A DNA stretch of 64,000 bases from Dyadobacter sp. CY261 (lineage in GTDB: Bacteria; Bacteroidota; Bacteroidia; Cytophagales; Spirosomataceae): NCBI RefSeq assembly GCF_021440085.1, contig NZ_JAKCPW010000007.1, forward strand, positions 310,001-374,000. Direction: 5' to 3'. Position numbers and translations under genes: made by a program. Positions 1 to 7,973 of this stretch are shown here, in pieces; the stretch's first letter is position 1, and each line of letters starts with the position of its first letter. The notes under the pieces were generated by a model. It saw nothing but the letters and a program-made list of their open reading frames with translations. It made no database searches and was not told the origin of the DNA.

Positions 1-165
1 GTAATTCCTGCGACTGAATGGATCAAAAGGATGCCGTTTGTAAACGCAGAAAGAACCGGCAATACTGCTGCCGTTACAGATGCAGTAACGAAAATGGGCG
101 CTGGCGCGAAAGATGATATCGCTACCCGTTTGTGGTGGGATACTGGAAAAGCTTCAAACTTTTAA
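1..165 (+). CDS. SusD/RagB-like nutrient-binding outer-membrane lipoprotein, C-terminal fragment
   Basis: Only the last 54 codons lie in the window; frame 1 is open from base 1 to the TAA at 163-165. The tail reads R-M-P-F near residue 10 and ends with an A-T-R-L-W-W-D-T stretch. That fits the usual end of the SusD-like_2 class (an R-R-x-x-Y-P-x-x-E region followed about 25 residues later by K-x-W-W-D). SusD-type proteins are surface lipoproteins that cap a SusC TonB-dependent channel and bind the incoming ligand. The susC partner would lie left of the window. A strong terminator follows directly, so this is the end of its operon. The call rests on a short fragment; other SusD subfamilies cannot be excluded. 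Confidence 0.6.
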   Translation, partial: VIPATEWIKRMPFVNAERTGNTAAVTDAVTKMGAGAKDDIATRLWWDTGKASNF

Positions 166-192
166 GTTGTAATCTGTTAAAGCTTAAGTGAG

Positions 193-226
193 AATCGGGA
201 TGGCTGCGGTCATCCCGATTTTTTTG
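193..226 (+). terminator. Rho-independent terminator after the SusD-like gene
   Basis: A perfect 10-bp stem, AATCGGGATG (193-202) with CATCCCGATT (211-220), has an 8-base loop and is followed by a run of T. It is placed for the plus-strand SusD-like gene. The minus-strand cassette ending at 255 could also be blocked by it, although a T run is lacking in that direction. Confidence 0.85.
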
Positions 227-254
227 TTTAATGGCGTTAACGACTGCTGTATTT

Positions 255-2351
255 CTAAGAGCTTGTGATAATCTTGTAAATCAGTTTAACTAGAACTGTT
301 GTTTTCAGGTTGAGAGCCACAACGGCGTTGTTTGTTAAGATTTGAAGTAAAGAAGGTTCCAGGCTTTCTTCACCTGAATAGAAAACCAATGGCGTTTTCT
401 TCCTGATTTTATTAAATTCATTCAATTCTTTTAATTGCTCTTCCTGATGTCGGCTACCTGGAATTGAACATACAATCAGGTCGCAATGATTGTCTTTAAG
501 AAAGACCGATGCCTTGGCGAATGAAGATTGCCGGTAAATTGTGTTCTGAGGTAGCTGATTAATGATAGGGTTCAAGAAAGTATAGTTGTTTCCTATTAAA
601 AGAATTTTCGGCAGACTCTTACGTAATAATGGATCTAGTTGTTGGGTATTCAAGTAGTTATTTTCATCTGAAAATAACAATATAGGTGTAGACTGATTAA
701 GTTTATCGAAAGCATTCAATAGGTTGGAGTGGTCGCTTCCTGAGTTGTAGGCTGAAAGGGACGAAATAATGAAGTCGAATTCCTTTTTCAGACATTTCTC
801 CTGCGCCTCCTGCCATGATTCGTACTGATAAAATGTTGTGCCATATTTTGTTAAAGTTTTGATAAGCCTGTCAAATGATTTATCGTGATGCAGCCACAAG
901 ATGTCAAAATCATGTTTGTAGTAAAATTTTTCAGGGAGGTCCGACTGCTCCAATAGGTCAAGTTCCAGCATCGTACCACCTTCGGTATAGGCACCGATCG
1001 TGAAGGCTTCGTAAGCTGTAACTTCGAGCCGGGCTGCTCCGTCTTTGAAATTCAAATACTTAATCTCGCTGGAAAATGTATCATGCAGAAAAATGGCTAC
1101 CTGCCTGTCGTCTTTTTTATCGGGAGAAAGTACTGTAATTTTAACCTTATAAGATACACTTGAACTCGTTGCTTTGTCGACCTTCGCATTTAAAGAATAT
1201 CCATCAGTCTTCGCATTTCCACCCCAGCGGAATTTTTGAAGATCGTCGCGTACGACCATCTTTCTTTCACTATACAATTGCTGGACTCTTTCTTTAAAAT
1301 CAAGGTCAGCCAAGCTATCATCTGCTAACGATTTTTGTATCTGATTAATGAAAGCATTTGCGACTGCCTGGAATCCATTCTTGCTCGGTAGCAGTTCATT
1401 GGCCCATTGGTCTGGAGGGATACTGTTGCGAGTGTCAACAAAAGTTACCTTATTTCTGAATTGATTATCCTGGGTAATACTGCTTAGTTTATCTGCAAAT
1501 CTGTCTACAATGTATTTGACTAAATTTTGTCTTTGGCTCTGAGGACTTATACCAGATTCAGTCATAGTGCGGCCTACCCAGTTGATTTTTTCAGCGCTTG
1601 TTTTTAGTGGTATGAAATAATCGTAGCAATGAAAAAATATTTTCGAATTCGGATGTTTTGATAATAATTTATTAAAAAGATTTTTAAAATTTATTTCTAT
1701 GGTACTTAATTTTTTGAAGAATTCGGTCGATAGATAACGATCAATTTTACTATTTTCCTCGTTGGGTTTGCCATTCAAGAAGGAGGGGAAATCTTCTCCA
1801 AAAAGGTCATTAAGGCCATAACTCACAATGATGAAATCAAACCCGCCGGACTCTTCTGCTTTCAGATAGTTGCCCGAATTGATAGCTTCTTCCAGTGAAG
1901 CTGCTGGATTTGCGACACTGTAAATCGCGTATAATCTTGATAACTGATCTAAAATATCTACTTCTAGCAGCGGATATTGAAACCAGGAATCACCTAATGC
2001 AAGAATTTTGCTTCTCTTGGGGTTCTTTTTTAAAAGACGATAGCGGTTGTGTCTAATAGTCGTTTCAATTTGATTTCCCAGCCATGACCGCGCCGTGGTC
2101 TGATTCTCAAATTCGCTTTCGACTATCAAATCTGGCTTTAATCTCCATCTTGTCGGTTGTCCGAACCTATCGAGCTCGACTTCACAAAATTGACCAGCTG
2201 CGAAGTAGGCACTGTCTTCGGATTCCAATAATTCTTGAAGTTTTTTTTCAGAAAACCTGTTGTAAAATGGATTTTCTATTTCAAGATTAAGGGTTTCTTC
2301 TGACCAACCGGAAGGTTCTGAAAGGGTCTTTTTTTCTCTGCCAAGAGCCAT
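255..2351 (-). CDS. SGNH-fold / pYEATS / receiver-like multidomain protein of a conflict cassette
   Basis: Protein of 698 residues, last gene of the minus-strand four-gene cassette, starting 3 bases after the stop of the vWA/caspase gene. Residues about 115-340 form an SGNH/GDSL hydrolase-like domain: block I G-D-S-W at 120-123 (Ser122) and block III G-L-N-D at 179-182. Block V normally reads N-E-L-H-P; here it is N-E-L-L-P, so the catalytic His is Leu321 (codon CTA) and esterase activity is doubtful. Residues about 390-480 look like a prokaryotic YEATS (pYEATS) domain, with F-L-H-D-T-F and a G-x-M-L-E-L-D-L motif. Residues about 485-590 and 590-698 resemble two response-regulator receiver folds, but the expected phospho-acceptor Asp is missing in both. 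No signal peptide, so cytoplasmic. Possibly a sensor or recruitment subunit. Domain calls are by motif only; pYEATS is the surest. Confidence 0.7.
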   Translation of the reverse strand: MALGREKKTLSEPSGWSEETLNLEIENPFYNRFSEKKLQELLESEDSAYFAAGQFCEVELDRFGQPTRWRLKPDLIVESEFENQTTARSWLGNQIETTIRHNRYRLLKKNPKRSKILALGDSWFQYPLLEVDILDQLSRLYAIYSVANPAASLEEAINSGNYLKAEESGGFDFIIVSYGLNDLFGEDFPSFLNGKPNEENSKIDRYLSTEFFKKLSTIEINFKNLFNKLLSKHPNSKIFFHCYDYFIPLKTSAEKINWVGRTMTESGISPQSQRQNLVKYIVDRFADKLSSITQDNQFRNKVTFVDTRNSIPPDQWANELLPSKNGFQAVANAFINQIQKSLADDSLADLDFKERVQQLYSERKMVVRDDLQKFRWGGNAKTDGYSLNAKVDKATSSSVSYKVKITVLSPDKKDDRQVAIFLHDTFSSEIKYLNFKDGAARLEVTAYEAFTIGAYTEGGTMLELDLLEQSDLPEKFYYKHDFDILWLHHDKSFDRLIKTLTKYGTTFYQYESWQEAQEKCLKKEFDFIISSLSAYNSGSDHSNLLNAFDKLNQSTPILLFSDENNYLNTQQLDPLLRKSLPKILLIGNNYTFLNPIINQLPQNTIYRQSSFAKASVFLKDNHCDLIVCSIPGSRHQEEQLKELNEFNKIRKKTPLVFYSGEESLEPSLLQILTNNAVVALNLKTTVLVKLIYKIITSS

Positions 2352-2354
2352 ATT

Positions 2355-5300
2355 TTATCTCGTTACAGGATTCTCCAACTTCTCTAAGTTTTCTAAATTA
2401 TCTATACTGAATCCATTTGTCTCGAACAGTTGATCACTTACTATAAATTTTATAGACTCGTTAATGGACGCGAAATTGTAAATTTGTTCAAGACCGATTG
2501 ATTCGAGTCTAATAAAGTGATTTTGTTGATAGCTGAGTACCATCGACTCTCCTGAGAGTAATAACTGCGGTTGCATAGGCGTAAGCCGGGGAGTAATTCC
2601 AAATAAGTTGCTCAAATAGAGAGCAGCAACATAGAGATCCTGTTCACTAATGTTAGTGATTTTAACAACAAGATTTAACTCGCATTTTGTTTCATTTTTT
2701 CGAAATACAGGTCTTGCAAGCCTGTTCGATATATCTATTGCCGACTTAGATCCATCGCTATTCAATTCAAATAACTCAGTACTGATCAGGGATTGACGGA
2801 CTTGAAGCCCATCTTTTAGATTCTTTACATAATGCCAGCGGGCGATTTGTTGAAATGTTTCTTTTAACTTCTGTACGTCTTCCTTTGTATTGTATGGCAT
2901 TGGTACGATCAGAGGCCTATATTTGTCACTTGGGGAAGTGATATAAACCTTGGCGCAGCGAATATGAAACTTGTAATTACAGTCGCTGTCGACAAATTCA
3001 ATATTTGACGTGTCAGTCAGGGCAGCAAGTAAATCGTCGCATTCTTCGATCGTTGCATCATGATTTTCCAGAAATAGTTTCAGCTTTCCTGTTGATAGAT
3101 TCCGAACGTCCGCTTGGTAGGCAGTTTCGGCATGAATGCCCTGGACATCCAGTACAGTGTAGTCCGCGTAGATCTCCTGTTCCTTTGGCCTAGCAAAGTA
3201 AGTGTCATTTGCAGCAAGTGGGTCAGTGAGCGTAATTTTCGAATGTTTGTTTACGCCATGAAGGACACCGAGGTTTAACAGCCATCCCAGGTCGGGATTG
3301 AAAATTGTTTCTTGAGGTCTTCGCGTTTTTGGAGTAGGCTTATTTAAAAAACCAATCTGTTTTGAATCCTTGTTGTTTCCCGCAATAAACAGCCGGGGAG
3401 ATTGCCCGTTGTGTCTTCCCCGCATATATTGTTGGATTCTGTTAATGAGAAGCGCATAGGAGATGGTCTCTTTTTGATCTCCGAGCGCTTTAACAAATGA
3501 TTTGATGAATCCTCCTCCTTTTGTTACTTCTGTCACGGGTTTAGTGCGCTCACTCGCTGATATTTGAAAATATGTCCCTGTTTCCGACAGATAGCCGGAT
3601 CGTTTGTTAATAATGTCTGTTCGGGATACTGAGTCACTGAATATAAAGTCATTCCAATCTCTCATTGGGAATGCCGAACTTCGATTAGTATTCAACGAGG
3701 AGTCAGGAACGTCATTTTTTAACTTGCCATCCCCTTGGTATTTGCAGTCGTAGATGGTTACGATGTGAGCTCTTGTTGCACTGTACAGTTCGTTTAGCAG
3801 AAGGTGGATTTCCTTGTGGGTAATCAAATAGTCAGCCGGTTTATTTGTTCCGCCATCATAGCAAACAAGGCAATCCAAAAGACCGTCAGCTTCTCCCCAA
3901 ATCGTATCGGCTTCCTCCATCGCGTCATGTCCTGAAAACCAGAATAAAACCGTGTCCTCTGAATGGGCTTGGCCAAGGGTATTTCGAAAGGTGCGGACTA
4001 TCTTGTCTTTGGTCGCCTCGTGGTCTGTTAGCTTCGTCAGGTGGACCTCAAAATCGGCAAGTGATAGCAAATGTTTCTCAACTAATTCAAGGTCAGTGTG
4101 TAAGCTGGCTGAAATTTTTCTTGCTTTATCATAATTGCTTATTCCAACCAAAACACAATACAGCTTCGGTACTTCTAAGTGCTTAGGTTTTTCTTGCTCC
4201 TTTGTGATGACGTGCCAATCCGGATCGTGAAGTAGTGTTTCATATCTCGGGTTCGCGGATAACTTCCACATAGATTCATCTAAGTCGCTATCGAGACCTG
4301 TTGAGTTTGTTCTTGTTAGTTGGAGTTTAGCGAGGGCATATTGGAAAGATTCTTGTATGGTATTTCCAGTTGCAGTAAGTTTCCGATAAAAGTGTCTTGC
4401 GAAATCGAATCCTTCCTTGTTCAAAGCCCCTGATCTGGACTCAATAACCACCTTAATTCCTCTCTCGACTAATCTGCTAACTATGTGATCGGCGATCCCT
4501 CCGTCAAAAAAAACCAATTTAAGATTTGGTAAATCAACTAAAATGTCAGCAAGCCCGTCGCTATAACTATCATTAGTGAAAAAGGTATTTTCGGGAATGA
4601 ACCCAGTGAAGTGAAGCAAGACTGTTCGGTCTCCAAACAAAGAAATATCCTCCCGAATGTCGTTTAACTGCGGGGAGCGCCTAGCCCTGTGATCGACTTT
4701 AAAATAATTATTTGAGTCCAGATTATGCTCGTCCCATACCAGCAATAAAGTATTGTACTCTTGTACCACATATGAATACGTAAGATTATCTTCTGATCCC
4801 GATAAAAAGTAAGACAGCACAACCGGGACGATAGAACTTTCATGGTTAATAAGATCCCTGGTAGTATTCCGCAGCAACACCTCTTGCACCTCCCTAGGCA
4901 GTTTGACTTTATATCCTTGCTGCGAGGGATTGACACCTATACGACTTTGGGCTTCTTTGAAAGACTCCACGGCATTTGGTGATCCTTTTTTAGCCAAATT
5001 TATGCTATCAACCAGTTTTTTCAGGGCTTGAATAGAATCGAAGTTGTGGGCTCCCTTCTCCGCGTTTGATTCGCTTGGAATGGTGCTTAATAAATATTCA
5101 ATTTGAGACAGTGCTTCCAGTCGCTGCGCAGGATTTGTACTGGTTTGAGAAGTTGTCAATAGTGAATTTATTTCTTCGGTTAACTCGGACGAGGTCAAAG
5201 TTTGCTTTTGGTAGTTGATTTTTTCTGCTGCTGCAAGCGCGCCGGTAGGTACATGGTTTCGGCGCTCTTTCAGATATAGCCCCATAAAGGCAGCCAGGCG

Positions 5301-6974
5301 CCATTCGCGCACCGGACCCCACAGAATGGAAGACGCGCCGTTAACATTGTCTTTGCCCCTCAGATATCTGAGCAACACTTCCCGAACAGGTAAACTGATT
5401 TCATATAAGTCTCGTCCAATTTCGCGGACAATCGGGGAATGAAGCAGTTCATCAACCGTGTGGAGTGGAATAGGATACGTTTTGCCGGTTTCGTCTGCCT
5501 GGAAATTCCACCAGATTTGTTGCAGAAGATCGGTAGTCAGCGCGACAGGGAACGCAGCATGGCAGAGCATCCACCAATGTGCGTCCGTGGGACATACCTG
5601 ACAAAATCCTTCTATCTGGGCCTGATTAAGACTGCTTAAAGATTCGTATCCCGGAAGCAACGTCATCTCCCAGTCGTCATAACTTTTGAGATCATTGAAA
5701 CCAAAGATGTATACCTTCTCATTAACGTATCCCAAAGGCGGTAACCCCGACGTAAATCGCTTTATACTGGCGTCGTCGGGATATATCATTGTTACAAAGT
5801 AGGAGATGTATTGTGCTGAGGAATCATCGGTTTTGCGTACGGGATTGATCCATAGAATGCGAGAAGTGGTTTGACGGATAATTTTACATAATTCATGCAT
5901 TTGTCTGATGAGTCCGAAATCGAGTTTCTTATGGGCTGCACCAGCATCACTGAAAATAATTACCTGGGTGTGTTTATTCCACTTGTGTTTGTTTAGCTCC
6001 TTCGACCAATCGACCAGTTTTGTGTGTGATGTGTCTGAAAACAAACGAAAATTATTGGTATCGCTATTTACAATCGGACAATCGTGAAAATAATAGCGAT
6101 CAAAATTCGTAGCGTGGTCTTTGATGGGTCTGTTACCAGGATTATTTGTTATTGCTTGTAAAAGAGAAGCTTCCCAGGCACGAAATGGATTCATTGAGCC
6201 ATCGTGGTCTGTTAACCAAACGATTTGCTGATTTTCTGTTTTCTCAGTTTTATACTCGGGCTTGTGAATGACGCCATCTGTGACCAATTGCTGAATAAGG
6301 GCCGGGGCGTCCAATTTGGCAGTGGGCTTGTCAATAAAATAGGTCGGTACTTTTCGCCACATTTGGGTCACCTTCCGAGTTGTGAAAGGCAACGCTTTTT
6401 CTGGAAGTAATGTAAAGGTCGATTTGCTATAACTGGATCTTTTATCTGCTTTTAAGCTATGTCCATTCCTGGAAGTATCTTGAATGGATAGACTTAGTTC
6501 AGACCACTCTGAGGTATCGACAATTGGTTCCGGTAGAGGAACCCCTTGTAAGGGAATACCTGGGTTAGTAGGATTCCGGGGTGGATTTTTATCGTCGTCT
6601 TCGGCTTCATCGTCCTTTTTCTCTTCATCACCCCCGGCAGGAAACGGAGCTATCTCGGCATCTGCTGGTGGAGACTCGGGTTCGTCTTCTTTCTCGGTCT
6701 GATTCGTAAGGTTAATATGTTCAGGAGCGGAGTATTTTTGAAAAAGCGCAAATTGTTCTTCAAATAATTTGGTAAAGCGAGGCTTAAACTCTTTTCTGGA
6801 TAACCATAAGGCCTCACAGATATGGAAAATTTTGCTCTTATCATTTGTTTTGGTTTCGAGCCAACATGCTAAAAATGCCTCGTATTGCTCCGTGTCCAAT
6901 TCAATGCCGGCCTCCTTCTTTAAACGTAGGAAGAAACTAAAAAGGAATGGCTGGAAGTCGTTTTGATTTTTCAC
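2355..6974 (-). CDS. vWA / pseudo-CHAT / caspase-family giant protein of a MoxR-linked conflict system
   Basis: Protein of 1539 residues. The start is GTG at 6974, chosen because it overlaps the MoxR stop codon (GTGA), implying translational coupling. Residues 1-80 are a helical SAV_2336/CoxE-like N-terminus, followed by an acidic, Pro-rich linker (90-150). A vWA domain spans about 245-385 with a degenerate MIDAS: D256-H-D-G-S260, and D343 in F-S-D-A. A helical region to about 640 resembles the tail of vWA proteins that partner MoxR ATPases. Residues about 690-925 are CHAT-like, but the dyad is lost: the G-H position is G-F (Phe792) and the N-G-C position is D-G-G (Gly826). Residues about 935-1230 are a C14 caspase-like domain with His1016 (F-S-G-H) and Cys1077 (Y-D-C), the two expected dyad positions. 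The rest is beta-rich. Probably the MoxR partner and effector in one chain. Confidence 0.75.
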   Translation of the reverse strand: MKNQNDFQPFLFSFFLRLKKEAGIELDTEQYEAFLACWLETKTNDKSKIFHICEALWLSRKEFKPRFTKLFEEQFALFQKYSAPEHINLTNQTEKEDEPESPPADAEIAPFPAGGDEEKKDDEAEDDDKNPPRNPTNPGIPLQGVPLPEPIVDTSEWSELSLSIQDTSRNGHSLKADKRSSYSKSTFTLLPEKALPFTTRKVTQMWRKVPTYFIDKPTAKLDAPALIQQLVTDGVIHKPEYKTEKTENQQIVWLTDHDGSMNPFRAWEASLLQAITNNPGNRPIKDHATNFDRYYFHDCPIVNSDTNNFRLFSDTSHTKLVDWSKELNKHKWNKHTQVIIFSDAGAAHKKLDFGLIRQMHELCKIIRQTTSRILWINPVRKTDDSSAQYISYFVTMIYPDDASIKRFTSGLPPLGYVNEKVYIFGFNDLKSYDDWEMTLLPGYESLSSLNQAQIEGFCQVCPTDAHWWMLCHAAFPVALTTDLLQQIWWNFQADETGKTYPIPLHTVDELLHSPIVREIGRDLYEISLPVREVLLRYLRGKDNVNGASSILWGPVREWRLAAFMGLYLKERRNHVPTGALAAAEKINYQKQTLTSSELTEEINSLLTTSQTSTNPAQRLEALSQIEYLLSTIPSESNAEKGAHNFDSIQALKKLVDSINLAKKGSPNAVESFKEAQSRIGVNPSQQGYKVKLPREVQEVLLRNTTRDLINHESSIVPVVLSYFLSGSEDNLTYSYVVQEYNTLLLVWDEHNLDSNNYFKVDHRARRSPQLNDIREDISLFGDRTVLLHFTGFIPENTFFTNDSYSDGLADILVDLPNLKLVFFDGGIADHIVSRLVERGIKVVIESRSGALNKEGFDFARHFYRKLTATGNTIQESFQYALAKLQLTRTNSTGLDSDLDESMWKLSANPRYETLLHDPDWHVITKEQEKPKHLEVPKLYCVLVGISNYDKARKISASLHTDLELVEKHLLSLADFEVHLTKLTDHEATKDKIVRTFRNTLGQAHSEDTVLFWFSGHDAMEEADTIWGEADGLLDCLVCYDGGTNKPADYLITHKEIHLLLNELYSATRAHIVTIYDCKYQGDGKLKNDVPDSSLNTNRSSAFPMRDWNDFIFSDSVSRTDIINKRSGYLSETGTYFQISASERTKPVTEVTKGGGFIKSFVKALGDQKETISYALLINRIQQYMRGRHNGQSPRLFIAGNNKDSKQIGFLNKPTPKTRRPQETIFNPDLGWLLNLGVLHGVNKHSKITLTDPLAANDTYFARPKEQEIYADYTVLDVQGIHAETAYQADVRNLSTGKLKLFLENHDATIEECDDLLAALTDTSNIEFVDSDCNYKFHIRCAKVYITSPSDKYRPLIVPMPYNTKEDVQKLKETFQQIARWHYVKNLKDGLQVRQSLISTELFELNSDGSKSAIDISNRLARPVFRKNETKCELNLVVKITNISEQDLYVAALYLSNLFGITPRLTPMQPQLLLSGESMVLSYQQNHFIRLESIGLEQIYNFASINESIKFIVSDQLFETNGFSIDNLENLEKLENPVTR

Positions 6975-7969
6975 TTGCTCAATCCATTGTAGCGTTGTCT
7001 ATCTTCCTTGGTCTTCAGGAGAACTTCTGAATATGGGAGGCCCGCTTCGCTCAGACGTTGAAGAAAGTCTTCTACGGTACGTTGATTTGCTTCATTTCCT
7101 TCAACGTTTAGATCGTTGATACCCTTGTCATTTAACCAAAAATGATGGATCGTTCTGACCCAATCCAACAATTCACTGGTATCGGGTGCTTTGGTGGCAT
7201 TTCCATTTTTCATGGAGCTAACCAGTTGGTCAAAGTACGTTACGATGGTAGTGAGTGTGATGTCGGAGATATTGTATTCTTCTTCGGGGAAATGTGCTTT
7301 TACAATTTCGAGCCATTCCGCTCCCGACATGGTGATATAATGAAATACACAGCGTCTTAAGAACGCATTCGGCAATTCTCGCTCGTCGTTGCAGGTGATA
7401 AAGACAATAGGGGGATGTTTTGCTTCAATTTCAAAATCGGTTTTTCCACGTTCATTCATTTCGGGAACTTTAAATCGTCGCTGATCGAGTTCAAGCAACA
7501 GATCATTTGGAAAATCAATGTTTGCTTTATCAATCTCATCTATCAGTACAATCGCTGGACGGTCCGTTTTAAATGCTTGTCCTAAAGGGCCAAGCGTCAG
7601 ATATTTGTCTTTAAAAACTCTTGCTGTTTTTGAGAGTCCCTGAAGGTCGCGCAGGCGGGCCAGATGGTCAAAGGTATAAAGACCATCAACCGCTTTGGCA
7701 GTTGATTTCACATACCATTCAAAGAAGTAGTTTTTATAGCGCTCACCATAAAGCTCATAAGCGACTGCCTGTGCCAGTTTTGTCTTCCCGCAGCCTGGCT
7801 CCCCCCGTATGAGGAGAGGCCGCCCGAGAAGACGGGCGTACCTTACGGCATCGATTAAATTTTTGCTTGGTCTATATGGTGGGATTTCTTTTCCTGTTAG
7901 ATTTCCGTGCACATCGTAATCCGGCTGAGACACTTTTAGCGCCTCTCCGAGATAGGGTTTCTCTGTCAT
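6971..7969 (-). CDS. MoxR-family AAA+ ATPase
   Basis: Protein of 332 residues. Walker A G-E-P-G-C-G-K-T at 56-63, Walker B V-L-I-D-E at 141-145, sensor-1 Asn194 in I-T-C-N, and a tandem Arg205-Arg206 in F-L-R-R that can supply the arginine finger; all look intact. MoxR ATPases use ATP to remodel a vWA-domain partner, and the next gene, overlapping by 4 bases, is exactly such a protein. The start lies 4 bases after the stop of the CHAT gene, so the cassette is one transcript. In vWA-MoxR conflict systems the ATPase is thought to hold or release effectors on a threshold signal; that role is inferred here. Cytoplasmic; no signal or membrane segment. Confidence 0.9.
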   Translation of the reverse strand: MTEKPYLGEALKVSQPDYDVHGNLTGKEIPPYRPSKNLIDAVRYARLLGRPLLIRGEPGCGKTKLAQAVAYELYGERYKNYFFEWYVKSTAKAVDGLYTFDHLARLRDLQGLSKTARVFKDKYLTLGPLGQAFKTDRPAIVLIDEIDKANIDFPNDLLLELDQRRFKVPEMNERGKTDFEIEAKHPPIVFITCNDERELPNAFLRRCVFHYITMSGAEWLEIVKAHFPEEEYNISDITLTTIVTYFDQLVSSMKNGNATKAPDTSELLDWVRTIHHFWLNDKGINDLNVEGNEANQRTVEDFLQRLSEAGLPYSEVLLKTKEDRQRYNGLSK

Positions 7970-7973
7970 GAAT

